A DNA stretch of 64,000 nucleotides from Turnera subulata (Eukaryota; Streptophyta; Magnoliopsida; Malpighiales; Passifloraceae): positions 233,969 through 297,968 of the forward strand of contig JAKUCV010004208.1 of NCBI GenBank assembly GCA_028386065.3, read 5' to 3'. This document shows, in pieces, positions 33,918 through 46,671 of this stretch. Numbering within the stretch: the first letter of the stretch is position 1; each line of letters begins with the position of its first letter. The notes under the pieces were generated by a model. The model did no database searches. It had not been told where the DNA came from and was given only the letters and a program-made list of their open reading frames with translations. A program made the position numbers and the translations under genes.

Positions 33918-35185
33918 CCCTACTAATGCATATCTCATTTGTACAAGTTGCATGCATGAATTGGCTTAGTGGATTTTGAAAAATCCAGCCCATAATTAAC
34001 TTTGGTAAAATAGGGGGGAAAAGAAAATTAGTGCTATTCCATTTTTCCTATCCTGCAGTTTTTCCTAATTGTAGTTTCTGGAGCAATTTTCTTGCTATGC
34101 TCTTGGTGGGAATGAGGAAAAGGCCAGCAGATTTCCTTTCATGTAGGTTATGATGTTTTGTTTACAGAATAGATAACCATAATTTGGTAAGGAGACAACA
34201 CCAGTGGTTGGGAAGATACCAAACTTAAGACTTTATTTTCTGGTATATAACTTGAAAGGGAGACGATAAGAGTTAAGGCTTGTTACATACCGCTTTCATG
34301 TTTTAGCTTGTGTGTTGGAGGAGAGATCAGGAGGCCAGGTGTTTGTGATGCTTGAGTATATAAATCATCTGGAGCCAAGGTTTGTTCTCTAGAGACTAGA
34401 ATTTTAGTAACAGATGAGAAAATGAGTTCTCTAGAATACATGCATAAAAGTCATTTGCTGGCATGGCATCTGGCGTTTGTCAAGTAGAAGTAGAGTACCC
34501 AAAAATGTCAAACACAACTCTTTAACTTTAAATTATTCTGGATTTGTGTCCTAACTTAACATGCATACCTGTCCTTACGGTACGTTTATTGTCTTCAATT
34601 ATGAAGAAAAAGTGACCCTTCAAGTTCACAGTCACATACATGTATTTTGGAACCTCTGGGTCATCGTTTCAGGTCAACCGTCTTAGAGTTATGGATCATC
34701 AAGTAGTCCAATTTAGCAACGCTTTCCATAGACAGCATGCCAGATTTTGAAAATCTTCCAAGTCTAGTAGCCGGCTTGGGACCAGAACAGTACTGGCATT
34801 TTCAGGTCAACCGTCTTCAGTGGAAGGCTGAGGACGACATTGACTTGACAAAAGAAAAAAAAATATATATATATAAAAAAAGAAAGGTCGAGAGAACCAA
34901 AATTTCTATAATAGCTTGCAATATACTAAGGTTTTGTACTACGTCAAAGTATTGTCTTTTCTCCTCACCAAATAAATAATGTCGGTTTAAATAAATACAG
35001 AAAAGCAAAAGTTTCTTATTTCTCACAGCGCATTGACAAATGCTATTTTTGGAGGTACTAAGAAAATATTAGTTGCCTTCGACAAAAAAAGAAAACGAAA
35101 AAAATTAAAGTTGAAGGGTATATCGGAGAAGGTAGCTAGCCAACCGCCTTTGACGAGAGAACAGAAAGAGTTAAAAGGCCGAGGG
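33918..35185. other. CTL1 3' UTR and intergenic DNA
   Basis: No second gene is seen. The phrase CAGGTCAACCGTCTT occurs twice (about 34672 and 34804), a short dispersed duplication. The rest is AT-rich. Confidence 0.5.
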
Positions 35186-35187
35186 TA

Positions 35188-35264
35188 AAGACGTGGTTAT
35201 TAATACGTGGCGCCATCGAATTGGGTATTCTCGTCAAATCGCTTTCCAATCCTCAATATAAAAG
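35188..35264 (+). promoter_or_regulatory. Core promoter of the polyubiquitin gene
   Basis: Two ACGTGG words (about 35190 and 35206, the second in ACGTGGC) form G-box/ABRE-like sites. About 45 bp later comes the TATA box ATATAAAAGG (35256-35265). Stress-responsive bZIP binding is plausible from the motifs but is inference. Confidence 0.55.
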
Positions 35265-35370
35265 GGAAGCACCTCGGGTGCCTGGGGGTCATCAAAATTG
35301 GATATCAGCTCAGCTCAGCTCACCCCACCCTAAAAAAAATATCCCTAAAACTTCGACTCTCTCTTTCAAG

Positions 35371-36517
<1,147 letters not shown>

Positions 36518-36752
36518 GCTTGTTTTCTGGTTATCACTGTTCAGCTGCCTGCGTGTGGCTTCGAATAAGATAATTGAACTGATTTGCTGATGTGATAAGC
36601 GTTCTTGTTTTTGAACTTTCACGTTGCTGCAGCCTCTTTGGTATTAAAAATATAATGAATTTATGTGATCTATAATTGGGAAGTCCTTTTTTGCTCTGAA
36701 ATGGAAATATATTAAAACTACTGAGAAATACATCAAGGGGTTGGCACTCGGC

Positions 36753-39700
36753 CTAGATTGCCCGAGTCCAATGCAAGCAAATTACAAACAATAGGGTGGG
36801 GGGTGGGGGGGGGAGGGGTTGAGTAATAGATTGTCCCAGAGCAGCATGGAGGCCCATGTTGGCTAAACTATCTGCAAAAAAATTGGATTCTCTACTCACA
36901 CGGATTAATTCTACTGTCCAGGGTCTTGATAAAAGTGAGCGAATCTCTCTTATCAGACCATTATTCTCGGCAGCAGGATCGTTGGAATCTTTAATCCATT
37001 CAAGTGCCGCTGCAGAATCAGATTCAACAATCAAACTCCGACATCCTTTAGCCCATGCATCGTTTAAACCAAGGAGGATGCTCCAGAGCTCCGCTTTAAT
37101 AGGAACACAGCTGCCCAGATTAGAACTGAAACCCGATATCCAGGCCCCTGTGCTGCTTCGTAATGTCCCCCCTGCAGTTGCCTGAAGGCCATCCTCCTTG
37201 ACAGCCCCGTCTACGTTATATTTCCACCAACCATTCGGTGGTGGTATCCATCGGTTAGGACGTGGTGTTGAGGGTGAGCCATTAGGTTGAAACTGTTGGA
37301 GGAGATCCCATCCGTGTGAAAAATCAGAAGAGCACCTGAGAATAGCTTTAGTTGGGTTTGCCTCCTGTGGCTTATCCGGTTCAAAGATCAGAGAATTCCG
37401 CCAATGCCATAGTTTCCAGCAGGCTGTAGCGAAGATGGTGCACCAGTTTTTCCTCCCGAATTTGGAACAATCCGGTTGTAGGTTTAAGTACATCCACTCG
37501 CTCAAATCAGAAGTAAAGAACCAGTGTTTGTCCGCCTGATCAACCATCAAGGATACCCAAACATCTATGGCAAAAGGACAATCGCGTACCACATGGAGGC
37601 AATCCTCAATTCCCCCGTGACAATTAGGGCAGGAAGAGTCAGAAGCCAAATGTCTCTCGACTCTTAATGAATTAGTGTGGAGTTTGTTAAGACCCAGAAG
37701 CCACAAAAAGGAGCAAATGCGTAAAGGGCCCCTCCAGCAACAGATGCGTTTCCATAGAGCACTGTATTCTTCTCCTTCCATTTTTGAGAGGCTATGGAAA
37801 GCTGAGTTGGTAGTGAATTTACCTTTTGCGTTGGGGAACCATTTGAGGCAGTCTGGTCCCGCTGATGGGGAAGGAGGTATTACCGCCCACAGTTTGGCAC
37901 AGATTTCTTCAGGCAGGAAGGAGGAAAAAATTTCCCAATTCCATTGACCATCCGAGAGGACAGCATCAGCTGCTGTGAAGTGACGTAAGTGGGGATGAAG
38001 GGGTTGCGTGACATGGTCGATGAGCTTAAGACCCTGGTCAAGCCACACATCTTGCCAGAATGAAATTCTCATTCCATCACCAACATCCCAACCAATTGCT
38101 TCTATCAGAGAGGGCCAAATAGAGCACAATGCCCACCAGAGATGGGAACTATTCCGTGTTTCAACTTCAGCGGGCAGAGGATCCTCCGACCTGATGTACT
38201 TAGAACGTATCACCTGGGCCCAAATGTCATGAGGTGAGTCCAGTAGGCGCCACCCCAATTTAAGAAGTAGGGCATCATTGACTTGGCGTATGGGCCTAAG
38301 TCCGATACCCCCATAATGTCGAGGGCAGCAAAGTCGTTCCCAGCCCACGAGATGGGTTTTACGGTGAAGGTCAGCACCGCCCCATATAAATCTCCTGGTC
38401 AAGGAGTCAATTTTGTCACAGATGGATCTGGGCAGCTTACATGTCCGCATCGTGTATGTAGGAAGAGCCGAGATTACTGACTTGGCAAGGATAATTCGCC
38501 CTGCTAGAGATAAGTGTTTAGCTTGCCAGCCGTTCAATCGGTGTTGTACCTTGTCGACCAAATGGGCATAAGTGCTCTTTGTGACTCTCCCATGCAGAAC
38601 TGGTACCCCCAAGTATTTTTCCAAGTCCCTTGTGAGCTTAAATCCTGCCATGGAGCTCAACTGTTTGGTTGCCCTTCGGGTTATATTGGGGGAGACAAAG
38701 AGCCTAGTTTTGGTTGTGCTCACTTTCTGCCCTGACCACTCGTAGAACTCCTCTAAGCATTGTAAGAGACAGTCCATTTGCTGCATGTTAGCTTCAGAAA
38801 AGAGGACCAAGTCGTCTACAAAGAAAACATGGGAGAGTTTAGGTCCACCCCTATTAAGAGAAATAGGTTTCCATATGCCTTGATTTACTGCCCTCTGGAT
38901 TAAGTGGCCTAACTGCTCCATGCAGAGAACAAATAAGTAGGGTGACAGGGGGTCTCCCTGTCTAATCCCCCGAGAAGGCTTGAAAAATTCCGAGTTGCTT
39001 CCATTCTAATTCACTCGGAGACTTGAGGTGGTCACACAACTCATAACAGCATCAACAAATCTGCAAGGGAGACCAATAGCCTCTAGGGTATCCTGGATAA
39101 AACTCCATCTAAGTCGGTCATAAGCTTTTTCTAGGTCTATCATGATAGCCATCCAGCCCCCTTTTCCTTTTTTCCTCCTCATTGAGTGGACAACTTCTTG
39201 GACTAAGCCGATATTGTCAGTAATCTGCCTGCCTGGTACAAAACTGCACTGAGTGGGTGCAACTACATGAGGGAGTAAAGGCTTCAGTCGGTTGACTAAA
39301 ATCTTGGTAAAGAGTTTATAGGAAATGTTACACAGCCCTATCGGTCTGAACTGTTGGATTTTTTCAGGGTGGGCTGTTTTGGGGATTAGAGTAATGGTTG
39401 TTTCATTGATGTTGTGATCTTGTATCCCTTCCGTGAAAAGCTTTCGTGTCAAGGTCACAAGGCTAGGAGCCATCGTCTCCCATTGTGCTTGGTAGAATTT
39501 TGCATGGAGGCCATCAGGACCCGGGGCTTTAAGAGGCCCCATTTGAAACAGGCTCAGTTTGACCTCCTCTTCCTCTATGCCTCGGTCTAGAGCCTGGATA
39601 GTGTCACTGCCGGTTAAGGGGAACCAATTAGGGGCAGGGGGAACAAAGCTCGGGTCACCCTCCTCCCTATAAAGGTCTTGGAAATGTCGTGTGGCTAGTA

Positions 39701-40855
39701 GCTTAAGCTCTTCTTGGTCATCAACCCAGGCGCCTGCTTCAGATTTGAGTCTATCAATTTTCCTTTGATTTTGTCGAATGATTGAAGAAGCATGAAAGTA
39801 GGAGGTGTTTCTATCCCCTACTTGTATCCAATGGATACGAGATCTCTGTGCCCAAACAAGTTCCTCCTGAAGCAGCACACTATTAAGCTCTAATCGGAGC
39901 TCTCCTTCCAACTGTTCTAGGAATCTTAATGGTTTGGTCTCCAAGTATCTTTGAATCCCCTCTATCCTTGATAGAAGGCGTTTCTTCTTGATATGTATAT
40001 TACCAAAAACTTCCCTGTTCCATTTCATTGCTGCTTGAGAGAAGCCCTGTAGAGTCATTGAGAAGTTGTCTTGAGGAGTCCATGTAGCCTTTACTAGGTC
40101 TCGGAATTGTGGATGTAGTAACCAAGCTGGTTGGAAACGGAATGCTTTTTCTTGGACAACGGGTCTACCATTTTGTTCAGTGGATAGTAAGATTGGACGG
40201 TGGTCCGAGCAAGCCCTGGAAAGGTGTCGGAGAGAGGAGTGAGGGAAGGCCTTGATCCAGGCTTCATTGCAGAGGGCCCTGTCTAGTCGAGCTTGGAAAT
40301 TACTTTGACGCCAGGTGTATCTTGCCCCCGAAAACCCCATATCTATCAGCTCACATTCATTGACACACTGTTGGAACAAACTGTTACCCGTCCCAGAATG
40401 TCGCCCATTTGTTCTTTCGTCACCGAATAGGACAGCATTGAAATCTCCTATCAGCACCCAAGGTTCAGAAACACCATCCCGGAGAGCCTCAATGTTCCTC
40501 CATAAAAGCTTGCGTCGCCACTCCTGTGGGCTGGATAAACAGCTGTCACCAAGAAGGATACAAGGCTGGTATGGACTTTTAGGTGAATAAACTGAGGATG
40601 GTTGGAGAGGATCTCTAAGGTGATCCTTGCTGAATCCCATAGAAGCCAAATTCCACCAGAGAGTCCACATGCATTGACCCTGTGTGAGTTGGGAAAGCCC
40701 AATCCCCGAATGACTGCATGAGCCTTTTGGCCACTAATTCTAGGTTCCACCACTACTGCCAAGGATGGCTGCAAAGTTCTGCGATACTCTCTCATCAGGC
40801 ATCCAAATTCTTTTTTGCCAGCTCCCTGGTAATTCCAAGCTAAGATTGAGAACAT
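36753..40855 (-). pseudogene. LINE ORF2: endonuclease, reverse transcriptase, zinc finger and RNase H
   Basis: Starts M-F-S-I-L-A-W-N at 40855. The endonuclease domain shows W-N, the catalytic Glu in V-E-P-R and the later G-D-F-N-A-V. Reverse transcriptase has G-I-R-Q-G-D-P-L-S-P and the catalytic F-V-D-D. A Cys/His finger C-P-N-C follows near 37620. A C-terminal RNase H (N-V-D-G-A, E-S-D-S) is near 37200-36850. A one-base shift near 40515-40530 separates the first about 110 residues, and a TAG at 39008-39006 replaces a Trp in the reverse transcriptase. In an active copy this enzyme nicks the target and copies the RNA. Confidence 0.88.
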
Positions 40856-40895
40856 AAAAATTAAGAATGTGAGGAAATGAAAAAAGAGGAGATCA

Positions 40896-42752
40896 CTAGA
40901 TCCTGGGCTCTCCTCCTTCAACACCTGAGGCTTCGCACAAGTGCATATCGTCAGAAACTGGGAATAGATCATCCTCACAGTCCATTTCACTAGTGGTATC
41001 TTGTTCCTCTAGAGGCAGTATCTCGACAACCCTTTCCTTTAGTATAGGGGGCCCCGAAGAGGAAGCTCGTCCGAGAGGCTGGGAAGGGTCGGGCGGCTTA
41101 GGAGGTTGTAGGGCACTGCCTGAAGGACTTCCAATTGCACTCTGTGGACTAGGGACGGGGTTGTCAGAGTGCATCTTTGAAAGGTTGGGATGAGGTTGAT
41201 CTAGGGAGACAATTCGGGAGTGATCTGATTTAGTGAAAAGTACTACAGAGTGTGCGGCTTTTAGGTTTGGCAGTGGGGTAGCTGTATGGGTACTGGTTGA
41301 TGGCTTGGCTAATGGGTTCTGTTTCGGGATAATACTAGGTTGTGTGGTGGTCTTTGGAGGAGTTGTGGGTGTGGCATTGGATATGTCGGTGAGGGGTTGA
41401 CGGTTATCCTGCAGTTGGTTTTTCTGGGCTGCATAAGATTTTTTGAGAGCAGCCTTCTCTCTTTGCGCCTTGGTTTTTATTGCCTTGGCTTGGGTAGCAT
41501 TGAGCACTAGGGATTGGAGGTTGAGTTGGGCTTGGGAAGAGGGCTGGTTAGGGCGATACTCAGGCTCAGGGGGAGGGGGTTTAGACAGAGGAGAAAACCT
41601 GTTTGTGGTAGAGGGTTCCGAGCGGGCCTGTGCAGAACCTGAGCTGGAGCCTTTGGAATTCTTGATTGCGGGTCTGCGGTTTCGAGGGGGTACAACCATC
41701 CATTCACCAACTATTTTTTTCGGAGGAGTAGCCGAATGAGGGTCCTGGACGGTGTTTGGCTCTGGGGTCGGGAAGCCAGTCCTGCCATCAACCGTGCTTA
41801 TGGGTGTCTGTTCCTCACTCCCCGTCCTTACTGGACAAGAGATCTGGGTATGGCTTGTACTACCACATGTGAAACAAATCTGAGGAATGCCTTCATATAT
41901 CACCTTGGAGTCTTCTCCCTCCACGGTAACCATTCCTTGGAGAGGTTTCAGTAGGTCGACTACAATCGCTACTTTGGCGAATTTCCCTCTCTCAGCAGTC
42001 TCCGTGTGAATATGCACCTTCACCGTCTTGCCAACCATGTTTCCCAACTCGGTGAGTAGGTGGGTGTGGTACCATTCCACTGGAATATCCTCAAATCTTA
42101 CCCAGACTGTCGCCTGCGTGATCTGTCCAGACACTGCTCTGAATTGTGGTGTCCAAGGTTGAACCGATAAGGCATGGCCAAAGATGCTCCATGGCCCGTT
42201 TAGTAATGCATGCTACAGGTCTGTGTATTCTTTAAACTTCACAATAAAAAATTGATTCTCCAGATCAATCAATCGGAACTGACCTGTTGGAGACCAAATG
42301 GATTGGATTTTATCCTTCAACACCTTGTAGCCAATGGAGCGCCCAATCAATTTAATGATGAGTGCCTTCTCCCAGAGTTTCTTGAGTTTGGATTTGAACG
42401 TCTCACTCAGTACCATGACAGGACCTGTCTCTCCATTGTCGATGGTGATATCTCCATCTTTCACTGTTATATTCTCTTCTGGCTCCCACGGATCTGGTTT
42501 AGTGTTGTAGCCAGCCCCTTGGGAAAGTTTTGCACTATAAGACATCCTTGGTTCATCTATAGCTATATCCTCTGGAGGGTTCGAGGGGGTTTCAGCTTCC
42601 TTTCTTTTGGCTTTCTTGTTGGATCTGTCATCTTCCTGATGATCGGAATCTTTGCTCGTTGGTATTGTTGGGGGTTCATGTATCTCGTTCTCAGCTGGAG
42701 GTGGCATACCACCTGTTCGATAGAAGGGCTCTACTAAACTTTGACGGGACAC
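40896..42752 (-). pseudogene. LINE ORF1: DUF4283 and CCHC zinc-knuckle protein, one stop codon
   Basis: About 618 codons from ATG at 42752 to the stop at 40896-40898, with one internal TAG at 42215-42213 inside an otherwise continuous frame. A polar N-terminal part is followed by a DUF4283 domain (around T-G-Q-F-R-L-I-D-L-E-N and N-G-P-W), then the knuckle C-F-T-C-x4-H-x4-C near 41870. The long tail is Pro/Ser/Lys-rich. This is the usual layout of ORF1 in plant L1 elements, an RNA-binding partner of ORF2. Confidence 0.85.
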
Positions 42753-42797
42753 TTTTTTTTTTTATTAGTAATCCTCTCTCATAATTGGGAAGTCCTT

Positions 42798-43506
42798 GAT
42801 TGGAAGGATGAACCTCCCGTTTGCTTCTAGGTTAATATTAATATTACATTGATCCTTTTTACGTTAATATTGTGATATCTAGTGTTCAGAACAGTAAGTA
42901 ACGAGTTGTGTCTGAATTAACGTCATATGCATGTATGTTTTTTATGCTTTGCTTCTAGGTTAACTTTATAATTGTCTATTCTACGAACCAATGGATCGAT
43001 CTGTGACATCCAAAACAAAGTATTGAGTTCCTTTTTTCTGTTTTTTTCGTTAGAACGTAAGTAATGAGGAGTTAACGTTTTATTAGTAGTTTTAGTATTC
43101 TAGTTGATTAAACATATGTTTAATTCTCCTACTATAATGAATAAAAATGGTTCTCACACTAATTATAATTGATTATGTCCAGCATTTTCTATAGATGATT
43201 AATTTGATCTTCTACATGAAGATATGCTGGTGTGACAAACTAATTCATGTGGGGTCAATATTAATCATTGAAGAGTGCTGGATATAATTGATCTTAATTA
43301 GTTTTAAGAGACCTAATATGAAATAAAACCCAATGGGGCCCAAATTTAATGGCCCAAGCGAATAAGACTAAAGCCCATGAAATCAAGCTGACAACTGAAG
43401 CGGCAAATCTATTTACAATCTAAAGAAACTAGAGAAAGCTCGACACGTGGGACATCAATTCAAGAAACTCCAGAAAGCAAGGTCGGAGGCATGGGCTGAG
43501 GGACAA
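42798..43506. other. Intergenic stretch, no gene seen
   Basis: AT-rich DNA between the LINE and a hAT fragment, without coding or repeat signals that I can support. Confidence 0.45.
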
Positions 43507-43514
43507 TATGAACT

Positions 43515-44873
43515 GTAGGGGTGAGCAGAGTGACCTAACAAACCCGATTACCCGATGTCCGGACCGAATTATGCATAATTTGGACACTGTCCAAATCAAA
43601 TTAAAAATTCGGGTTTGGTCTAGACATGACCAAATTAGCATATTAATTTGGTACGGGCAGCTTGGGAGAAATTTGGACAGACAAAAAACCCAAACGGGCT
43701 TTTATACAGAACTTCGTCGTTTTATGTTAAGGGAGGGAAACAAAATAAAACAAAAGAACGAGGACAACAACCCCTCGAGTCGACTCGAACACAGCCCAAA
43801 ATCTAATCCCAAGAACCTAATTCGCATTTCTCAAATAAAACAATTTGATGTATTGGCTATGCCAATCTCTACTATAGCTTCAGAATCATCTTTCAATACT
43901 GGTGGAAGAGTTCTTGATCCGTTTAGAAGTTTCTTAACTCCTAGAGTGGTTGAGTCCCTTATTTGTGCACAAGATTGGTTGAAACCGCGCAAGGCGCCAA
44001 AAGTCAGTGTGGAAGAAGACACTCATTCACTCGAGAGAACTGAGAAAGGTGAGTTTTTTTTTGCTTTGCTTATTCTGATTTGTTCTTTAATTATAAGACA
44101 GTTTGAAAATCTTATTCTTTTTTAGAATTGAATCAAGTTGCTTTGGAGTGAATCCCGGGTTCTGGCAAGTAGCATCAAGCCAACAACAGTAACTGTAAGT
44201 CATTTTCTACTTTTGCACATTCAAATTTCTATTGAATCATGCTTCTGGTGCCTTCTTTTATTAAGCCATCCAATAATTCACTTGACTTGGTTCTCTTAGA
44301 TGGAGGGAACAAAACCTATATCTCCACTTGACTTGATTCTTTTTAATTTCTTTTTCTCAAGTATATAGATTGAAGAAGCAACCCATGTGAGGAAAGAAAT
44401 GAATCATGTTGGAATCAAGAACGGTGCAGGTTGTAGTTGACTTCGCTTGGCTCAGACTCACTAAAGAAATTTAGAAGTTTGAAGCTTGTTCAACCTTTTT
44501 TATATAATTGAAGTTTTTTTTTAATAATTTAGATGCAAATCTGGATAGAATTGTAACCTAAATTTGAATACTGCGCGTGTATAACTTCATTTTGGATTTA
44601 TGGTGGGCAATTGGGCATGTATAACTTCAATTCAAATTTATGAATTTTCTGGATTTCCCTCTTTTTTACTCGTTTTTTTTTTTTTTGCTGTTTTGTTATT
44701 TGGACAATTTGAGCAAAGGGTGTCCAGAACAAAATATTTCGGTCAATTCGGTATTAATTTGCAATCTGGGTTTGGACATTGGTACGGACACCCTCAGAGA
44801 AATTTAGTCAGCCCAAAGACCAAACCAAATTAAGGATGTCCAAACCAAATTGCCCGAATACTCTCCCCTAAAT
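43515..44873 (+). mobile_element. hAT-type element with a remnant transposase exon
   Basis: Left end GTAGGGGTGAGCAGAG and right end, reversed, TTTAGGGGAGAGTATTC resemble plant hAT termini. Candidate 8-bp target duplications TATGAACT (43507-43514) and TATGAAGT (44874-44881) differ at one base. Both subterminal regions contain GGACA/TGTCC-type repeats with A-A-T-T-T-G words. The exact terminal base is uncertain. Confidence 0.65.
43838..44050 (+). pseudogene. hAT transposase C-terminal dimerisation domain fragment
   Basis: The frame contains F-D-V-L-A-M-P-I-S-T-I-A-S-E-S-S-F, then G-G-R-V-L-D and L-T-P-x-x-V-E-S-L-I-C, the hallmark of the hAT C-terminal dimerisation domain. A splice donor-like AAAGGTGAG follows at about 44045. 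The rest of the transposase is missing. Confidence 0.85.
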
Positions 44874-44881
44874 TATGAAGT

Positions 44882-45744
44882 ACGAAAAGTGAAATAAATA
44901 AGGAGAACTGAGGAAATTTCTTACGCCTTGTACTTCTATCCCTATACAATGTTAATGGTCCACCTAGTAAAGAATTTACCCCATATTTTTCTCATTTTAT
45001 ATCAGTGGCTCCGTTGCTGGTAAACGACACTCAATTCAACCAGACAAATCTAACGAAAAATTAGGCATTAGCGTTTAGGAATATGCCGCCAAATCAACAA
45101 ATTCATCCACAAATCAAACAATAAATCCAAAATATTCAGCTAAAAATAATACATTACAAAGGTAAATTTGTTTAAACAACCTTTTAATCCATTTTAATTC
45201 CTATACTGTGTAGATTGTGAGAAAAAAATAAAATAATGAAAAGGGGGAAACCAAAGCCAAACTAATGACTTGAGCTGGAGCAAAACACTCCCTTTAGCTT
45301 AGGAGGCAGTTCTAGCCACCCTCCCGAGACCAAGACGTCATTGCAAACCTCAAGCTCTAGAGCAGCACGTCGTTGCTGGAGAAGGGGAAGAGTTAGATCC
45401 ACTAGATCCGAACAATAGAGCAAGATGTGCCCAGATCACCGAGAGAGAAGAGAAGCGCGCTAGGTCGACACTGGACAGATTGACATTGCAGTTGAAGATC
45501 TGAAGATAACTAGGTCAGCAAGCCTGGAGAGCCACCCTCAGATGCACTGTGGTTGGAGCAAGACTCTACGGGACCTGCCATTAGAGCAAGTGAAAGCCTC
45601 ATTGTCTGGGATAGAACTGACAAGACCTGAAGCTATAGTCGTCGTACTGTCGGGAGAAGAGGACTCAAAGTAAATCCTTGCATGACCGTTGTTGTTGAAA
45701 CCTAGAGAAGAAAGATGGGGAGCGAGATGGATCTTAAAGAGTCA
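44882..45744. other. Unassigned stretch, no gene seen
   Basis: No open frame or repeat could be supported. The part from 45230 onward is GC-richer and may be an old, unrecognised repeat. Confidence 0.4.
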
Positions 45745-45752
45745 CTTCTAGG

Positions 45753-46332
45753 TAGACCTGGCAAAACGGGTATTGACACGACCAACCCGACACGAACCTG
45801 ACACGAAATTAGTAGGTATAGGTCAGAGATTTTCAACCGTTCAGTTAAATGGGTTGACCCGACACGACACGAAAATTAGCAGGTCAGGTCGCGGGTTGAC
45901 CCGCCAACCCGGTGGGTACTTGTTTATGACCCGATTATATTTAGGGTATAGATATTTTACTAATTTAATATAAGACTTATTAAATATTTAAGGCCAAAGT
46001 TACTAAAATTATGCAAAATTATTTCTATAAATGCTTTAAAATATTATTATATTATGATTCTACAATTTATAATTTTATTTAATATATGAAATTATCTAAT
46101 TATATGCCTATTTGCTTAAAAATACAATGACTTGTGCAAAAAAGAAAAATTTCAAACTGATTTTTTGGCTTGTTAGACTTGAAAGGTAACCCGCGGTTCA
46201 ACCCGAACCCGACACAATAATAAACGGGTTGGATACGACACGACATGATTATTAAATAGGTTGGGTCGGGTTGAAGATTTAGAACCCGTTTACCTGTTCG
46301 ACCCGACACGACAACACAAATTGCCAGGTCTA
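45753..46332. mobile_element. hAT-type MITE (580 bp)
   Basis: Perfect 12-bp TIRs TAGACCTGGCAA and the 8-bp target duplication CTTCTAGG at 45745-45752 and 46333-46340. Subterminal regions are rich in GACACGAC and GGGTTGACCCG-like repeats; the centre is AT-rich. No coding capacity. Confidence 0.92.
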
Positions 46333-46340
46333 CTTCTAGG

Positions 46341-46559
46341 CACGTTGCTGTTGACTAGAGGAGATGCCAGAGTGGTTGAAAGCGCCACCCGTTCACTGCC
46401 TTGCCAGTCACCGTTGAGCCATTGCACTAGAATTGTGATGCACGGGCCTACCAGGAAAAGAGACAAGTGGAATAAAGAAAGAAGGTGAAAGAAGAAAGAA
46501 GCGCATGAAGAAAAGAAAGTGAGAGAAACGAAGTTGAAAATTAAAAAAAAAAGTGAAGA
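46341..46559. other. Unassigned stretch before the Tat-like remnant
   Basis: A short purine-rich run lies near 46470-46560. Nothing else is supported. Confidence 0.35.
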
Positions 46560-46589
46560 AAAGTAGGACCTATAAACAGCAACCCACAG

Positions 46590-46671
46590 CCAATGGTGTA
46601 AAGGAGCTTGAAGCTCAGGACAACAATCAAAGGACCAGTTCTTGCCAACTTTGTCCTAGAAGGAGTACCTA
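46590..46671 (+). pseudogene. Tat-like pol fragment, end of the reverse transcriptase/RNase H linker
   Basis: Translation gives I-K-G-P-V-L-A-N-F-V-L-E, close to the I-K-G-Q-A-L-A-D-F segment that precedes the second RNase H of Tat-lineage gypsy elements. It is cut by the solo LTR. Confidence 0.65.

Larger units (their letters stand above)
36689..42780 (-). mobile_element. L1-type LINE, nearly full length, inserted just downstream of the polyubiquitin gene
   Basis: The 17-bp target duplication ATAATTGGGAAGTCCTT is at 36672-36688 and 42781-42797. The element is on the minus strand, with its 3' end at 36689 (a short T run on the + strand, i.e. an A tail) and its 5' end near 42780. It encodes ORF1 (42752-40896) and ORF2 (40855-36753), separated by about 40 bp. 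I found three lesions only: a stop in ORF1, a frameshift in ORF2 and a stop in ORF2. It lies about 170 bp past the ubiquitin stop codon, close to that gene's 3' end. Confidence 0.92.

Noticed and set aside
46362..46440. tRNA(Ser/Leu)-like start GGAGATGCCAGAGTGGTTGAA
   Set aside because: The D-arm resembles a tRNA, but I cannot fold an anticodon arm, T-arm or acceptor pairing downstream.
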